Of a DNA stretch of 52,061 nt, positions 17,062-25,679 are shown one piece after another. The notes beneath the pieces were generated by a model, which ran no database searches, had not been told where the DNA came from, and saw only the letters and a list, made by a program, of their open reading frames with translations. How positions within the stretch are numbered: position 1 is the first letter of the stretch; each line of letters begins with the position of its first letter. Location of the stretch: NCBI GenBank assembly GCA_022566355.1, contig JADFJB010000014.1, positions 1-52,061 on the forward strand. The letters are read 5' to 3'. The position numbers and the translations under genes are program-made. Source of the DNA: a candidate division KSB1 bacterium. Lineage in GTDB: Bacteria; Zhuqueibacterota; JdFR-76; DREG01.

Positions 17062-19347
17062 TTAAAGCGTTGTCTTGATTTTAAGAAATTTTCTCATCCT
17101 AATAGGTGTGGTCCCACCCGTCTCAATAACATATAAAAATGAAGAATCACTCGAAGGGAGCACCAGTCTCGGTGCCGTAAGTCCTGGTTTACCCTTGGAT
17201 AGAATATCGAATATATTCAAGTTTTGGTCTAAAATTCTTACAATTCCGCTCGGCGTTTCAGCTAGGTAAATAAATCCATTTGCTCCAATTGTAACTGAAC
17301 CAAGGCTGATGTTAAAAACATCCAGATCCTGAACCTGTTTATATGAAGCGGTGTTCTCGGAAGCAAAACCAATCCAATGATGAACAGCTCCTTCAGTACG
17401 GCATGCCACAAAAACATGCCTACCATCGGCGCTCACAGCGATATTGTTTACCGTGTGGATTTGCGGAAATGGTTCTTTTCCGATTTTTATTCCAATAGGA
17501 TTGAGAATAACCCAGCCATCAATATTAAGGATGTACAGGATACCATCACTGGAAGAGGCTAAATCGACTCCCGAAATCGGCATTTGAAACTTCATCGAAA
17601 GAGAAGATTGTACCTGGTTATTTGTCAATAAAATTGGAATGCTGTTTTTCAGTATAGTTACGGCAATCGTATTATTCGGTAAAAGAGTTATTCCGGAAAC
17701 AATAGTAAAGTTTTGTGAATCTCCATCCGCATCGGTAAAACTATTCACTGGTGAAAAAGAGGCTTCGGTTCCGTCCGCTTCAATGATCCGAATTCCTTTA
17801 CCGGGCTCGAGCAGCCATGCCCTGTTATTCAGATCCACAACACCTCGCGTCACAAGTGTGAGCAATGGACCGAATTTACCTTCGGACTTATATTCGGATT
17901 TGTTCACATCGATAATTATAGTGCGTCGATCGCTGGCAATCATTCGTTTGATGTTTTTATTTGGATTTCCGACAAACGCTCGCAGCAGTATCGTTTCACC
18001 GGTTTTCTGCGGCGGAATCTTGGATTTACTGTACCAATATTGAGGCTTTGATTTCATTCTGACCATGTTTAACCGTGGCGGTGAATTTTTGCTGGATTCG
18101 GCTTTCCAAATCAGAAATGCTTGATTGGGTGAATTGTTCTTGAGCCCCTCAATCTTGCAAACAATTCTTATTGAATCGTCATCACTAGGATGTTCGGGGA
18201 ACCATCGAATTTCAGAGATGACTATTCCGGTTGCTGGTTTTTCTACCTGGTCGGGAGTTGAAGAGCTTCTAATATTCGGTTGAAGAACTGAGATTTTTTC
18301 AATAGCCTGGTGATTTGGAAACAAGCTTCTGTATGCAAAGACCGAAAAACCAGCAAATCCTTTATCTCGAACAAGTTGAATTTCATTTTGCAAAAGTTCC
18401 ATATCCGGATAGACCATAATCCCGGGGAAAATTCGCTCTCTTCTTTGATGGATTGCATGTCTCAGCAGCCAGCGTTGTAACATCCGGATATCATTTGTAT
18501 ATGTCATCGGAAAAATAAAATCGATAATGCCTTCCGTAAGCCACTGGTGTGAATCCTGGAAAAACACTTTGGTGCCAAGGTCATAGTCACCGATTACAGC
18601 AGAGCTGATTTGGAAATTTGGCTTTTTATGCTTGATCTTATGATATACATTTCTGAGCCAGTTAGTAATTCCATCGCGGCGATATTGATTCCATAATTTG
18701 GTTGATTCGGAGGGCTGCCTTTTGTTTACATCATAAAATGTTTTGAGTGTCTTGTCATCAAATGAGTATCCGGGACCGGGATAGCGAAAATAATCGAAAT
18801 GAACGCCATCAAGCCCGGGAATCTCTGCTAACTCTAAAACAATTTTTGTGAGGTGGCTTTGTACCTCGGGATTGGCCGGGTTATTCCAAACATAATGTGA
18901 ACTCAGCTGCATGGATTTTCCGTCAGCATCAACCATCAGCCAATCGGGATGAGTGTTGTAAAAATGGTCCGGATTACTAGGTGGGTCGATTCCCCGCCAG
19001 GCTGGGTAAACATTAATCCATGCATGCAATTGTATATTTTGGTTTTTAGCGTATTTGATTGCTTCCTGAAGTGGATTCCAGCCGGGATCACTGCTGCCCA
19101 ATATTTCTGCCCAGGGCTCGTGCTTGGACGGATAATACACAGTGCCATTTCCGCGAACCTGGAAAAGAATCATGTTGAAATGATGAGTGGAAGCATTATC
19201 AATGATTTTCCTGATGTCATCAGGACTGGTATAATCCCAGCGAGTTACCCAGATTGCTTTAACTTCCTGGGGTAGTTCCGCAGAAATTGGAAGCGTTAAG
19301 ATTAGACTAAAAATAATAAAAGAGATAAATTTTAAAATTCGGTTCAT
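17062..19347 (-). CDS. GHL10 (DUF187) glycoside-hydrolase-like protein with C-terminal beta-propeller
   Basis: A 761-residue exported protein with a signal peptide ending PISA. Residues about 27-350 are a GHL10/DUF187 TIM barrel: EVKAIWVTRWDY at the start, FNMILFQVRGNG, LHAWINVYPAWRG and the LDGVHFDYFRYPG strand with its Asp. A linker and beta-sandwich region follow (about 380-480). The last 260 residues carry repeated strand patterns (ASSSDGILYILN, VSADGRHVFVAC, IGANGFIYLAE) typical of an NHL/YVTN-like propeller. GHL10 members are linked to cell-wall or polysaccharide processing. A GAGG lies 3 bases from the ATG. The sugar substrate is not known. Confidence 0.9.
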   Translation of the reverse strand: MNRILKFISFIIFSLILTLPISAELPQEVKAIWVTRWDYTSPDDIRKIIDNASTHHFNMILFQVRGNGTVYYPSKHEPWAEILGSSDPGWNPLQEAIKYAKNQNIQLHAWINVYPAWRGIDPPSNPDHFYNTHPDWLMVDADGKSMQLSSHYVWNNPANPEVQSHLTKIVLELAEIPGLDGVHFDYFRYPGPGYSFDDKTLKTFYDVNKRQPSESTKLWNQYRRDGITNWLRNVYHKIKHKKPNFQISSAVIGDYDLGTKVFFQDSHQWLTEGIIDFIFPMTYTNDIRMLQRWLLRHAIHQRRERIFPGIMVYPDMELLQNEIQLVRDKGFAGFSVFAYRSLFPNHQAIEKISVLQPNIRSSSTPDQVEKPATGIVISEIRWFPEHPSDDDSIRIVCKIEGLKNNSPNQAFLIWKAESSKNSPPRLNMVRMKSKPQYWYSKSKIPPQKTGETILLRAFVGNPNKNIKRMIASDRRTIIIDVNKSEYKSEGKFGPLLTLVTRGVVDLNNRAWLLEPGKGIRIIEADGTEASFSPVNSFTDADGDSQNFTIVSGITLLPNNTIAVTILKNSIPILLTNNQVQSSLSMKFQMPISGVDLASSSDGILYILNIDGWVILNPIGIKIGKEPFPQIHTVNNIAVSADGRHVFVACRTEGAVHHWIGFASENTASYKQVQDLDVFNISLGSVTIGANGFIYLAETPSGIVRILDQNLNIFDILSKGKPGLTAPRLVLPSSDSSFLYVIETGGTTPIRMRKFLKIKTTL

Positions 19348-19441
19348 AAGCCTCTAATTCGTGTTATCCAAATTGATGACAATCATGCAGGATATACATT
19401 GCGGAAATAACTTTATTAATCTCCGAAACATTTGATTAAAC

Positions 19442-19625
19442 TAATTAACCTGTATTATTCATAAACCTTAATCGCTTTTATTCAAGCAAAAAGTTTTTTC
19501 ACCATATTTTATGCTTAACATTCAGCTTATCAAATATATGGAAATAGATCCCGCCCAGGACGGGATGACAAAATTGGAAGTTTTAAGCTCAAAAGACATG
19601 ATCCATGAATTATTCAGGTTAATTA
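19442..19625. repeat. Dispersed palindromic element, copy B
   Basis: Left arm TAATTAACCTGTATTATTC plus ATAAA (19442-19465) is inverted at the right end (19602-19625) with about 20 of 24 bases matching. Between them are a GATCCCG..CGGGATGAC hairpin and the segment AAGTTTTAAGCTCAAAA. The same arms and core order occur at 42800-42909, and a partial copy at 7561. No coding capacity. It occupies most of the 491-base spacer between the GHL10 and tlpA-like genes; the rest of the spacer shows nothing that I recognise. Confidence 0.75.
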
Positions 19626-19838
19626 TTATTCAAAACTAAAATAAAATATCAGATTCATAATACTTATCAAAGTGGAATGTTTGGCCGAAGTAAATTATAT
19701 GAAAAAAGTGAAGGACTGAACAGTGAATTATAAACTGGAATTACAATTTAAACTGAAATAAATTTTTAACTTCTTTTGTATCTTTAACCTGGTTGTTGCA
19801 TCTAATTTTTAGATGTTTAAAAAATAAAGAGGACAGTA

Positions 19839-20408
19839 ATGAAGAAAGTCGAAAATGTCAAATATTCTACCGCTCTCGTTTTTGCTATACTTGTGAGTGT
19901 TGGCTGCAGTAAGCAAGAACCGCAAACAGAGATTAGCGTAAATGTATCGACCAAAACATCCGAGTCAAACACAAAAGTTACTATTTCTGATGAAAGCTTT
20001 CCGGAAGCGCCTGATTTTGTTTTATCAGATCTGTCGGGTAAGCCGGTACAGCTAAGCGAGTTTAAGGGGAAAATGGTCATTCTGAATTTTTGGGCAACCT
20101 GGTGTGGTCCCTGCAGAGAAGAAATTCCAGATTTTGTCGATCTGTATAAAAAACATATGGATAAAGGGTTAGTAATCATTGGAATTTCATTAGACCAGGC
20201 CGGGGGAGATATGGTTAAAGCCTTCGTTTCGCGATATAAAATGAATTACCCGGTATTGCTTACCGATAATCAAGTTGATAATATTTATGGTGGTGTTTAT
20301 GTGATCCCAACAACATTTATCATCAGCAGAAATGGTCGAGTTGTTAATAAAATTATCGGAAACCCGGGTATTGAAGCTTTTAAACGAGAAATTGATCAAT
20401 GGTTATAA
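19839..20408 (+). CDS. TlpA/ResA-like thioredoxin-fold lipoprotein
   Basis: A 189-residue membrane-anchored thiol-disulfide protein. The lipobox is SVGC (Cys23). The redoxin/AhpC-TSA-type thioredoxin fold starts at APDFVLSDLSGKPVQLSEFKGK. The active site is W-C-G-P-C (Cys89/Cys92), with cis-Pro in YVIPTTF. The family reduces cytochrome c or other exported proteins. An AGAGGA site precedes the ATG. It is 49 bases upstream of trxA, so the two likely share a transcript that ends at the terminator at 20812. Confidence 0.92.
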   Translation: MKKVENVKYSTALVFAILVSVGCSKQEPQTEISVNVSTKTSESNTKVTISDESFPEAPDFVLSDLSGKPVQLSEFKGKMVILNFWATWCGPCREEIPDFVDLYKKHMDKGLVIIGISLDQAGGDMVKAFVSRYKMNYPVLLTDNQVDNIYGGVYVIPTTFIISRNGRVVNKIIGNPGIEAFKREIDQWL

Positions 20409-20457
20409 AATTTATTATAAATCAAGTAAATAACAAAATTCTACTTATGGAGGTTAA

Positions 20458-20790
20458 ATGTCTAATCTAATAGAATTCACTGATGCGAATTTTGATTCTG
20501 AAGTGCTAAAATCTGATGTTCCTGTATTGGTTGACTTTTGGGCTCCATGGTGCGGCCCTTGCCGGGTTATTGCTCCTACTATCGAAGAACTCTCAAACGA
20601 ATATGCCGGAAAATTCAAAGTCGGAAAAGTAAATACTGATGAAAATATGCAAATATCAACACAATATGGCATACGTAGTATTCCGACGTTGGGAATATTT
20701 GTAAATGGTAAAATGGTAGAATCAATTATCGGAGCACTGCCAAAGAAATCGATTGCAGATAAGATGGAAAACCATCTAACCACAGCCTAA
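20458..20790 (+). CDS. trxA: Thioredoxin
   Basis: A 110-residue classical cytoplasmic thioredoxin. The active site is W-C-G-P-C with Cys32 and Cys35. The buried Asp26 and the cis-Pro loop RSIPTLGIF are present. It reduces disulfides using thioredoxin reductase, which is not in the window. A GGAGG ribosome site lies 5 bases before the ATG. It sits between a TlpA-like lipoprotein and an ECF sigma/anti-sigma pair. Confidence 0.97.
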   Translation: MSNLIEFTDANFDSEVLKSDVPVLVDFWAPWCGPCRVIAPTIEELSNEYAGKFKVGKVNTDENMQISTQYGIRSIPTLGIFVNGKMVESIIGALPKKSIADKMENHLTTA

Positions 20791-20811
20791 TTATTATTAA
20801 AGCTTGAGGTT

Positions 20812-20846
20812 AAAAAGGCTTTCCTTGATAGAGGCAAGCCTTTTTT
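20812..20846 (+). terminator. Rho-independent terminator after trxA
   Basis: AAAAAGGCTT pairs with AAGCCTTTTT across a 14-base loop; the T run forms both the stem end and the tail. It lies 22 bases after the trxA stop and separates trxA from the sigma factor gene. Confidence 0.85.
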
Positions 20847-20867
20847 ATTGGCCTAATTTATTCCAGG

Positions 20868-21434
20868 ATGAAATCTACCGATATAATTTCTCGCTTACAA
20901 TCCGGCGATAAATCTGCTTTTGCCGAATTGATTAATCAATACAGCGATCGGGTATACAACCTGGCCTTAAAAATTCTGCACAATTCCCTGGATGCAGAAG
21001 ATGTGGTTCAAGAGACATTCACTACAGTTTTCCAGAAAATTAATACTTTCCAAGTACAGTCGGATTTATTTACCTGGATTTACCGAATTGCAACGAATTA
21101 TGCGCTTTTAAAAATACGAAAGAACAAAAAAGAAAGGCTAGTTCCGGATGAGCTTGAAAAGTACGATAATCAATCTATTTCGAAATCTGGGATCAGCACG
21201 GATTTTACTGATAAAAACTTACTGGATGCAGAACTTGTTTCTGAATTAAATCTCGCGCTTGACAATATCCCTGAAAAATATCGCATAGTTTTTGTTTTAA
21301 GAGACCTGGAAAACCTCTCAACCACAGAGGTGGCTTCAATTTTAGAAATAACCAAGGCAAATGTTAAAATCCGACTCAGACGAGCCAGGTTGTTTTTACG
21401 TGAAGAATTATGCGCTTATTTTGGAAGATGTTAA
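20868..21434 (+). CDS. ECF RNA polymerase sigma factor
   Basis: A 188-residue group IV sigma factor. Region 2 is at residues 10-90 (YSDRVYNLALKILHNSLDAEDVVQETFTTVF, then FTWIYRIATNYALLKIRK). Region 4 is at about 130-180 (IPEKYRIVFVLRDLENLSTTEVASILEITKANVKIRLRRA). It has no region 3, as expected. The start at 20868 has only a weak AGG upstream. The anti-sigma gene begins 17 bases after the stop, so they form a unit. The promoter and targets cannot be read from the window; the thioredoxin genes next door are natural candidates. Confidence 0.95.
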   Translation: MKSTDIISRLQSGDKSAFAELINQYSDRVYNLALKILHNSLDAEDVVQETFTTVFQKINTFQVQSDLFTWIYRIATNYALLKIRKNKKERLVPDELEKYDNQSISKSGISTDFTDKNLLDAELVSELNLALDNIPEKYRIVFVLRDLENLSTTEVASILEITKANVKIRLRRARLFLREELCAYFGRC

Positions 21435-21450
21435 AATCAGGAGAATAAAG

Positions 21451-21687
21451 ATGAAAAAAACTGAATGTAAAGAAAATTGGCAAGAACTTTGTAATTATTT
21501 GGAAGAGGATTTTGATTCGGTGATTTGCCAGGATTTAAAGGATCACCTTGAAGAATGCCCGGATTGTAAGGAAAATGTTGAAAGTATTCGTAGCACGGTT
21601 GATATGTATAGAAAATCGAATCCTGATGTTCCATTAAGCCAGGAGATGAAGAAAAAACTGATCAACCAGTTAAAAAAAACGGATTGA
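21451..21687 (+). CDS. Zinc-binding (ZAS-type) anti-sigma factor
   Basis: A 78-residue soluble protein with the anti-sigma zinc-finger motif H32-x3-C36-x2-C39 (HLEECPDC) plus Cys6, Cys14 and Cys26. There is no membrane helix, so it should act in the cytosol, as RsrA does. The ATG at 21451 has AGGAG 7 bases upstream; a longer frame from 21361 lies inside the sigma gene. Its Cys set, with one Cys near the N-terminus, resembles redox-switchable anti-sigma factors. The stop codon abuts the stop of the convergent TPR gene with no spacer (TGATCA). Confidence 0.85.
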   Translation: MKKTECKENWQELCNYLEEDFDSVICQDLKDHLEECPDCKENVESIRSTVDMYRKSNPDVPLSQEMKKKLINQLKKTD

Positions 21688-22734
21688 TCAGGGCGATTTT
21701 AGTTTTTTATGTAATTTTTTTGCATTTTTAAAAACATCATTAAAATCGTCTAGGGGTCCTTCCAATTCTTGTTTTTTATTCCTCTTCTCCTTTAAGATCA
21801 TTGCCGTTTCAAGGTGTTGCAAGGCTTCTTCATTTTTATTTAGATTGTGCATTGCCAAAGCCATTAAATAGTGGCATTCGACCAGGTAGCCCATACTCTG
21901 GTGCTCATAATCTGTTAGCAACTTATAAAGATCTTGGCTGGTGCCATAAAGATCCTGCCATCTCTCTGTTTTCTCAAAAATCTTCGCTCGCAGGTAAAGC
22001 ACAGAGGGATCATAAGGAAATTTTGAATAGAGATCACTATTTATAGCCAAAGCACTGTCGTACATAGCTTCATTATAGTAACAAGTAACAATCCCGAATT
22101 GACTTTCCACGATAGCATACTTGCCTTTTTCGATGACCCAATTCAATTCGTTTATTCCTTGTTGGCGTTGGTCTGAAAAACCACGAAGGAAAAATAATTT
22201 TCTTGTCATAGCGCTGCGCCAGTAATGGTACATCCCAAGTCCAAAATATGCATCATAAAAATCCTCTCGAATTGCTAGGGATTTTCTCAGGTGATTTAAT
22301 CCTTTGATTCCATCTACAAATGCTTTGAACCATTGGCGTTTTTTTACTTCGTGTAACCCTTTAATTCCATATGCACCGCCTAGATAAAAAAAGCCAAGTG
22401 GATTTTTTTTATTCTTTTTGATGAATTTCTTTCCTTTTTTAATGGCCAGGTCAACTTCTTTTTTGAATTCCTTTTCAAACGTGGTTATGCGATAATTTTG
22501 GTTGACCAGGTCATAAATTGCTGCAAGATAAAAATAGCCAATTGGGTCTTCCGGGTAAATTTCGGTTAAAGCTGAAAAAGTGACTAATGCCGAATCCGTT
22601 TCTAACCGATGGATTTGATCCATTCCAACAGCGATGAGAGAATCTGTCTCCGGAGAGTTGCTAATAAATTGTGCGTATGTAATGGTTTGCCATATAAAAA
22701 TAAGAATAGTTAATAAGAATATCAGTCGCTTCAT
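21688..22734 (-). CDS. Exported TPR-repeat protein, TRAP-operon linked
   Basis: A 348-residue exported protein with a signal peptide ending ITYAQ. The remainder is helical with TPR-like pairs (for example DPIGYFYLAAIYDLVNQNY, NPLGFFYLGGAYGIKGLHEVKKRQW, DAYFGLGMYHYWRSA). It begins 29 bases after the dctM stop, so it is likely the last gene of the TRAP transporter operon. It may be a periplasmic helper, like the TatT component but distinct from it. Convergent with the anti-sigma gene; the two stop codons touch. Confidence 0.8.
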   Translation of the reverse strand: MKRLIFLLTILIFIWQTITYAQFISNSPETDSLIAVGMDQIHRLETDSALVTFSALTEIYPEDPIGYFYLAAIYDLVNQNYRITTFEKEFKKEVDLAIKKGKKFIKKNKKNPLGFFYLGGAYGIKGLHEVKKRQWFKAFVDGIKGLNHLRKSLAIREDFYDAYFGLGMYHYWRSAMTRKLFFLRGFSDQRQQGINELNWVIEKGKYAIVESQFGIVTCYYNEAMYDSALAINSDLYSKFPYDPSVLYLRAKIFEKTERWQDLYGTSQDLYKLLTDYEHQSMGYLVECHYLMALAMHNLNKNEEALQHLETAMILKEKRNKKQELEGPLDDFNDVFKNAKKLHKKLKSP

Positions 22735-22763
22735 AAATTCCTCAATGTATTTCTAGTTAATTT

Positions 22764-24044
22764 TCACTGTCCGCCGGCTAAATTAACAAGCATTAAACTT
22801 AAACCCGGGACATAAGTTATGATAATCAAACAAATAATTAAAATGATAATAAATGGAATAGCCGCCAGGTATAATTTAATAATTGGCCTCTGGAAGCGGA
22901 AACTTGCTATGAATAGATTAATACCGACCGGAGGTGTACTGTAGCCAATTTCAAGATTGACCAGGAAAATGATACCCAGGTGAATAGGATCAATTCCAAA
23001 GCTCAGCGCAACAGGAACGATTAATGGCACAACTACTATGATTGCAGAGAAGATATCGATCATACTGCCTACAACAAATAAGAACAGGTTGAGCATTACC
23101 AGGAACCAGATTTTACTAGTAACAAATTGCTGCATAAACGCCAAAATTTGCATGGGGATTTCGGAATAGATGAGGTAATTGGTCAGCCCCAAAGCACAGC
23201 CAAGAATGATGAGAATCCCGCCAACCAAAATCATGCTTTCCCGCATGATCCGGGGAACATCTTTGAAAAAACTTAAATCTCTCAGAATTATAACTTCGAC
23301 CACTAAAGCGTACACTGCTGTAATTGCCGCTGCTTCCGTTACGGAAAACAGTCCACCATAGATGCCACCGATAATGATGATTGGCAGGGGAATTTCCCAC
23401 CGGGTTTCTTTTAAAGCAGCCAGGAGTCGTTTCCAGGAAAATGGTACCGATGGGATATGACTTCTTTTGCCAATAAAAATGCTGTATGCACTCAGGAGGA
23501 TCATTATCAAAATACCAGGTAAAACCCCGGCCAGGAAGAGTTTGTCTATATTAATTTTAGCTACAAAACCATATAGAATGATAGCCAGGCTTGGCGGAAA
23601 AAGCATGCCAAGGTTTCCCGAGGAAGTGAGTAGCCCCAATGAAAAGTTTTCCGGATATTTATCTTCCAGCAAAGATGGAAGCATTAAACCGCCAAGGGCG
23701 ATTATGGTTACACCGGATGCCCCGGTAAAAGCGGTAAATACTGCGCAGCTGGCCAAAGCCACTATTGCTAATCCGCCTGGTAACCAGCCAAATAACGCCC
23801 GGGAAAAATTTACCAACCGCTGTGGCGCTTTGCTTTCTGAAAGAAGATAGCCCGCAAAAGTGAAAAGGGGGATAGCGAGCAAAACCGGGGCATTCGCCAA
23901 TCTATAAGTTTCAATAATGACGGCAGAGCTATCGACATCTTGAAAATAGAAACCGAGAAGGGCAATAGCGCCGATGATGACAAACAGAGGCGTTCCGAAA
24001 AGTGCCAGTAACAGGAAGACGAGACCGAATAATGCAATTTCCAC
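22764..24044 (-). CDS. dctM: TRAP transporter large permease (DctM)
   Basis: A 426-residue membrane protein with about 12 hydrophobic segments and the DctM landmarks: SSAVIIETYRLANAPVLLAIPLF, FTGASGVTIIALGGLMLP, SGNLGMLFPPSLAIILYG and the C-terminal NLEIGYSTPPVGINLF. It is the main sodium-coupled transport subunit for small organic acids. The start is set at the GTG at 24044, one base after the dctQ stop, which gives the usual family length of 426; a longer frame opening at 24125 lies inside dctQ. Confidence 0.95.
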   Translation of the reverse strand: MEIALFGLVFLLLALFGTPLFVIIGAIALLGFYFQDVDSSAVIIETYRLANAPVLLAIPLFTFAGYLLSESKAPQRLVNFSRALFGWLPGGLAIVALASCAVFTAFTGASGVTIIALGGLMLPSLLEDKYPENFSLGLLTSSGNLGMLFPPSLAIILYGFVAKINIDKLFLAGVLPGILIMILLSAYSIFIGKRSHIPSVPFSWKRLLAALKETRWEIPLPIIIIGGIYGGLFSVTEAAAITAVYALVVEVIILRDLSFFKDVPRIMRESMILVGGILIILGCALGLTNYLIYSEIPMQILAFMQQFVTSKIWFLVMLNLFLFVVGSMIDIFSAIIVVVPLIVPVALSFGIDPIHLGIIFLVNLEIGYSTPPVGINLFIASFRFQRPIIKLYLAAIPFIIILIICLIIITYVPGLSLMLVNLAGGQ

Positions 24045-24045
24045 G

Positions 24046-24543
24046 CTAGCCTTTTTCCGCTTCAAATTTAGGAGATGAGATTGCTTGTATCGCCTGAATG
24101 ACAAAACGAAAACTAATGATAACAAAACCGATTAGGATGATAATCATAAAAACCCATACCGGTATTTCCAAAAATAAAGTTGAGCCAGCCGAGCGTTCAT
24201 CGGTAATGAACACAAAAGAGGCTTTGGCCAATAATATGCAAATAAATGCTGAAAAGGATCTTGTGATGATTATTGAAATTTGTTTTATTTTCGGTGATAA
24301 AAATCGCGATAAGACGTCAATGTTGATATGTTTATTTTCATAGGTTGCCAGGCTGGCGCCTATAAATCCAACCCATAGAATCAAATGTCGTGAAAATATA
24401 TCGGCCCATAGAATGCTATAGTCAAAGAAATTGCGTAGAATGACTTGCAGGAAGGCCATTGAAATCATGCTGGTTAACGCGATGATTAAGGTAACCGATT
24501 CTATCCGTTCTAAGATCCGATCAATAAAGTTGATAATCTGCAC
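24046..24543 (-). CDS. dctQ: TRAP transporter small permease (DctQ)
   Basis: A 165-residue protein with four hydrophobic helices and the DctQ pattern (LQVILRNFFDYSILWADIFSRHLILWVGFIGAS, then ENKHINIDVLSRFL). It pairs with DctM in the membrane. The start is a GTG with GAGG just upstream. It lies between dctP (27-base gap) and dctM (one-base gap). Confidence 0.92.
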   Translation of the reverse strand: MQIINFIDRILERIESVTLIIALTSMISMAFLQVILRNFFDYSILWADIFSRHLILWVGFIGASLATYENKHINIDVLSRFLSPKIKQISIIITRSFSAFICILLAKASFVFITDERSAGSTLFLEIPVWVFMIIILIGFVIISFRFVIQAIQAISSPKFEAEKG

Positions 24544-24570
24544 ACAACCTCGATGAATTATATAATAACT

Positions 24571-25587
24571 CTATTTTAAAGAACCATTGGACGATCGCAA
24601 AGTATTCAACTCATTTTCGATTTGATTGAGTAAACTTTCCGAATAAAATTTGTTAACGAGTGAACGCCTGGCTTTTTTTCCCACATCATAATAGGATTGA
24701 AGAACTTGCGGATTATCGACAGAAACAAAAGTGATATTATTCTTTTTTAATGTTTCAATAGCTTTTGCATTGTCATCGCGGCTAAGCTGAGTGAGCTTTG
24801 ACATATATTTCCTACCGAGTTCCCTGAGAGTATTTTTATGGATATCAGGGAGTTTATCATACTTTTCCTTGGAGACAAGAACAGCTCCTGCAGCATTGGC
24901 CAATGGTATATTTATCATGAATTTTACTTTTGTGAACCACTGTAATACGACTAAACCCAGGGGTGACGTGTAAACTCCCTCTATCATATTTGTTTGCAAT
25001 GCAGTCATTACATCGATAACGGAAAGAGGGATGGGTTGTAAGCCAAAGGCTTTAAAAGTCGCTTCCGCAACCCGGTCTCCTTCCCAAACCCACATTTTGA
25101 GTTTTCTCATTTCATCCAAATCGGCGGCTTTTTTTTTCGTAAACATGTAAACAAACCCAACTTCGGCCCATCCTAATAGCACATAATTCTTACTTTCAAA
25201 TCCTTCTGCAAATCGTTCATAAAACTTGTTGTAAATGTGGTCCACTTCTTCATAATTACGGAAAAGAAACGGAGTATCTAAAATTCTAACTTCCGGCAAT
25301 ATTTCGCCCATACCAACACCTGTAAATCCTGCCGATTGAATCTGACCAATCCGTATTCTTCGAAGGACGTCTTTTTCATCTCCTAAAACTCCACCGGCAT
25401 AAATCTTAAATCCAACCTCGCCATTGGTTTTTTCACGCAATTCTTTATCATATTCCCTCATTACCACCATCCATGTGGATCCCTCCGGCGCTAAAGTTGC
25501 AAATTTAATCGTATGTTTTTGTGCCCAACCATTTGAAATAAGAACAGACACAAATGTTAAAAGTACGAAGAAGAAAACTCGTCTCAA
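24571..25587 (-). CDS. dctP: TRAP transporter solute-binding protein (DctP)
   Basis: A DctP-family periplasmic binding protein of about 338 residues. Signal peptide ends SNGWAQ. The family pattern is clear: IKFATLAPEGSTWMVVMREYDKEL, YAGGVLGDEKDVLRRIRIGQIQ, ILDTPFLFRNYEEVDHIY and KLKMWVWEGD, with the Arg-containing ligand region. The ligand is a carboxylate, not identifiable here. The start is best placed at a TTG at 25587: a near-perfect AGGAGGT sits 7 bases upstream, whereas the in-frame ATG codons at 25614 and 25632 lack a ribosome site. If so, those ATGs lie in the leader. Confidence 0.93.
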   Translation of the reverse strand: MRRVFFFVLLTFVSVLISNGWAQKHTIKFATLAPEGSTWMVVMREYDKELREKTNGEVGFKIYAGGVLGDEKDVLRRIRIGQIQSAGFTGVGMGEILPEVRILDTPFLFRNYEEVDHIYNKFYERFAEGFESKNYVLLGWAEVGFVYMFTKKKAADLDEMRKLKMWVWEGDRVAEATFKAFGLQPIPLSVIDVMTALQTNMIEGVYTSPLGLVVLQWFTKVKFMINIPLANAAGAVLVSKEKYDKLPDIHKNTLRELGRKYMSKLTQLSRDDNAKAIETLKKNNITFVSVDNPQVLQSYYDVGKKARRSLVNKFYSESLLNQIENELNTLRSSNGSLK

Positions 25588-25679
25588 AATTGATACCTCC
25601 TGTTTTGTATTCATTTTTTTATTAAAATGCACCGTTGTTTAACGTCATTCGTTTAAGGTAGTTTCATTAGAGTTGATCC

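Noticed and set aside
24046-24125. N-terminal extension of DctM into dctQ
   Set aside because: The GTG at 24044 gives the normal family length; the extension is the dctQ sequence in another frame.
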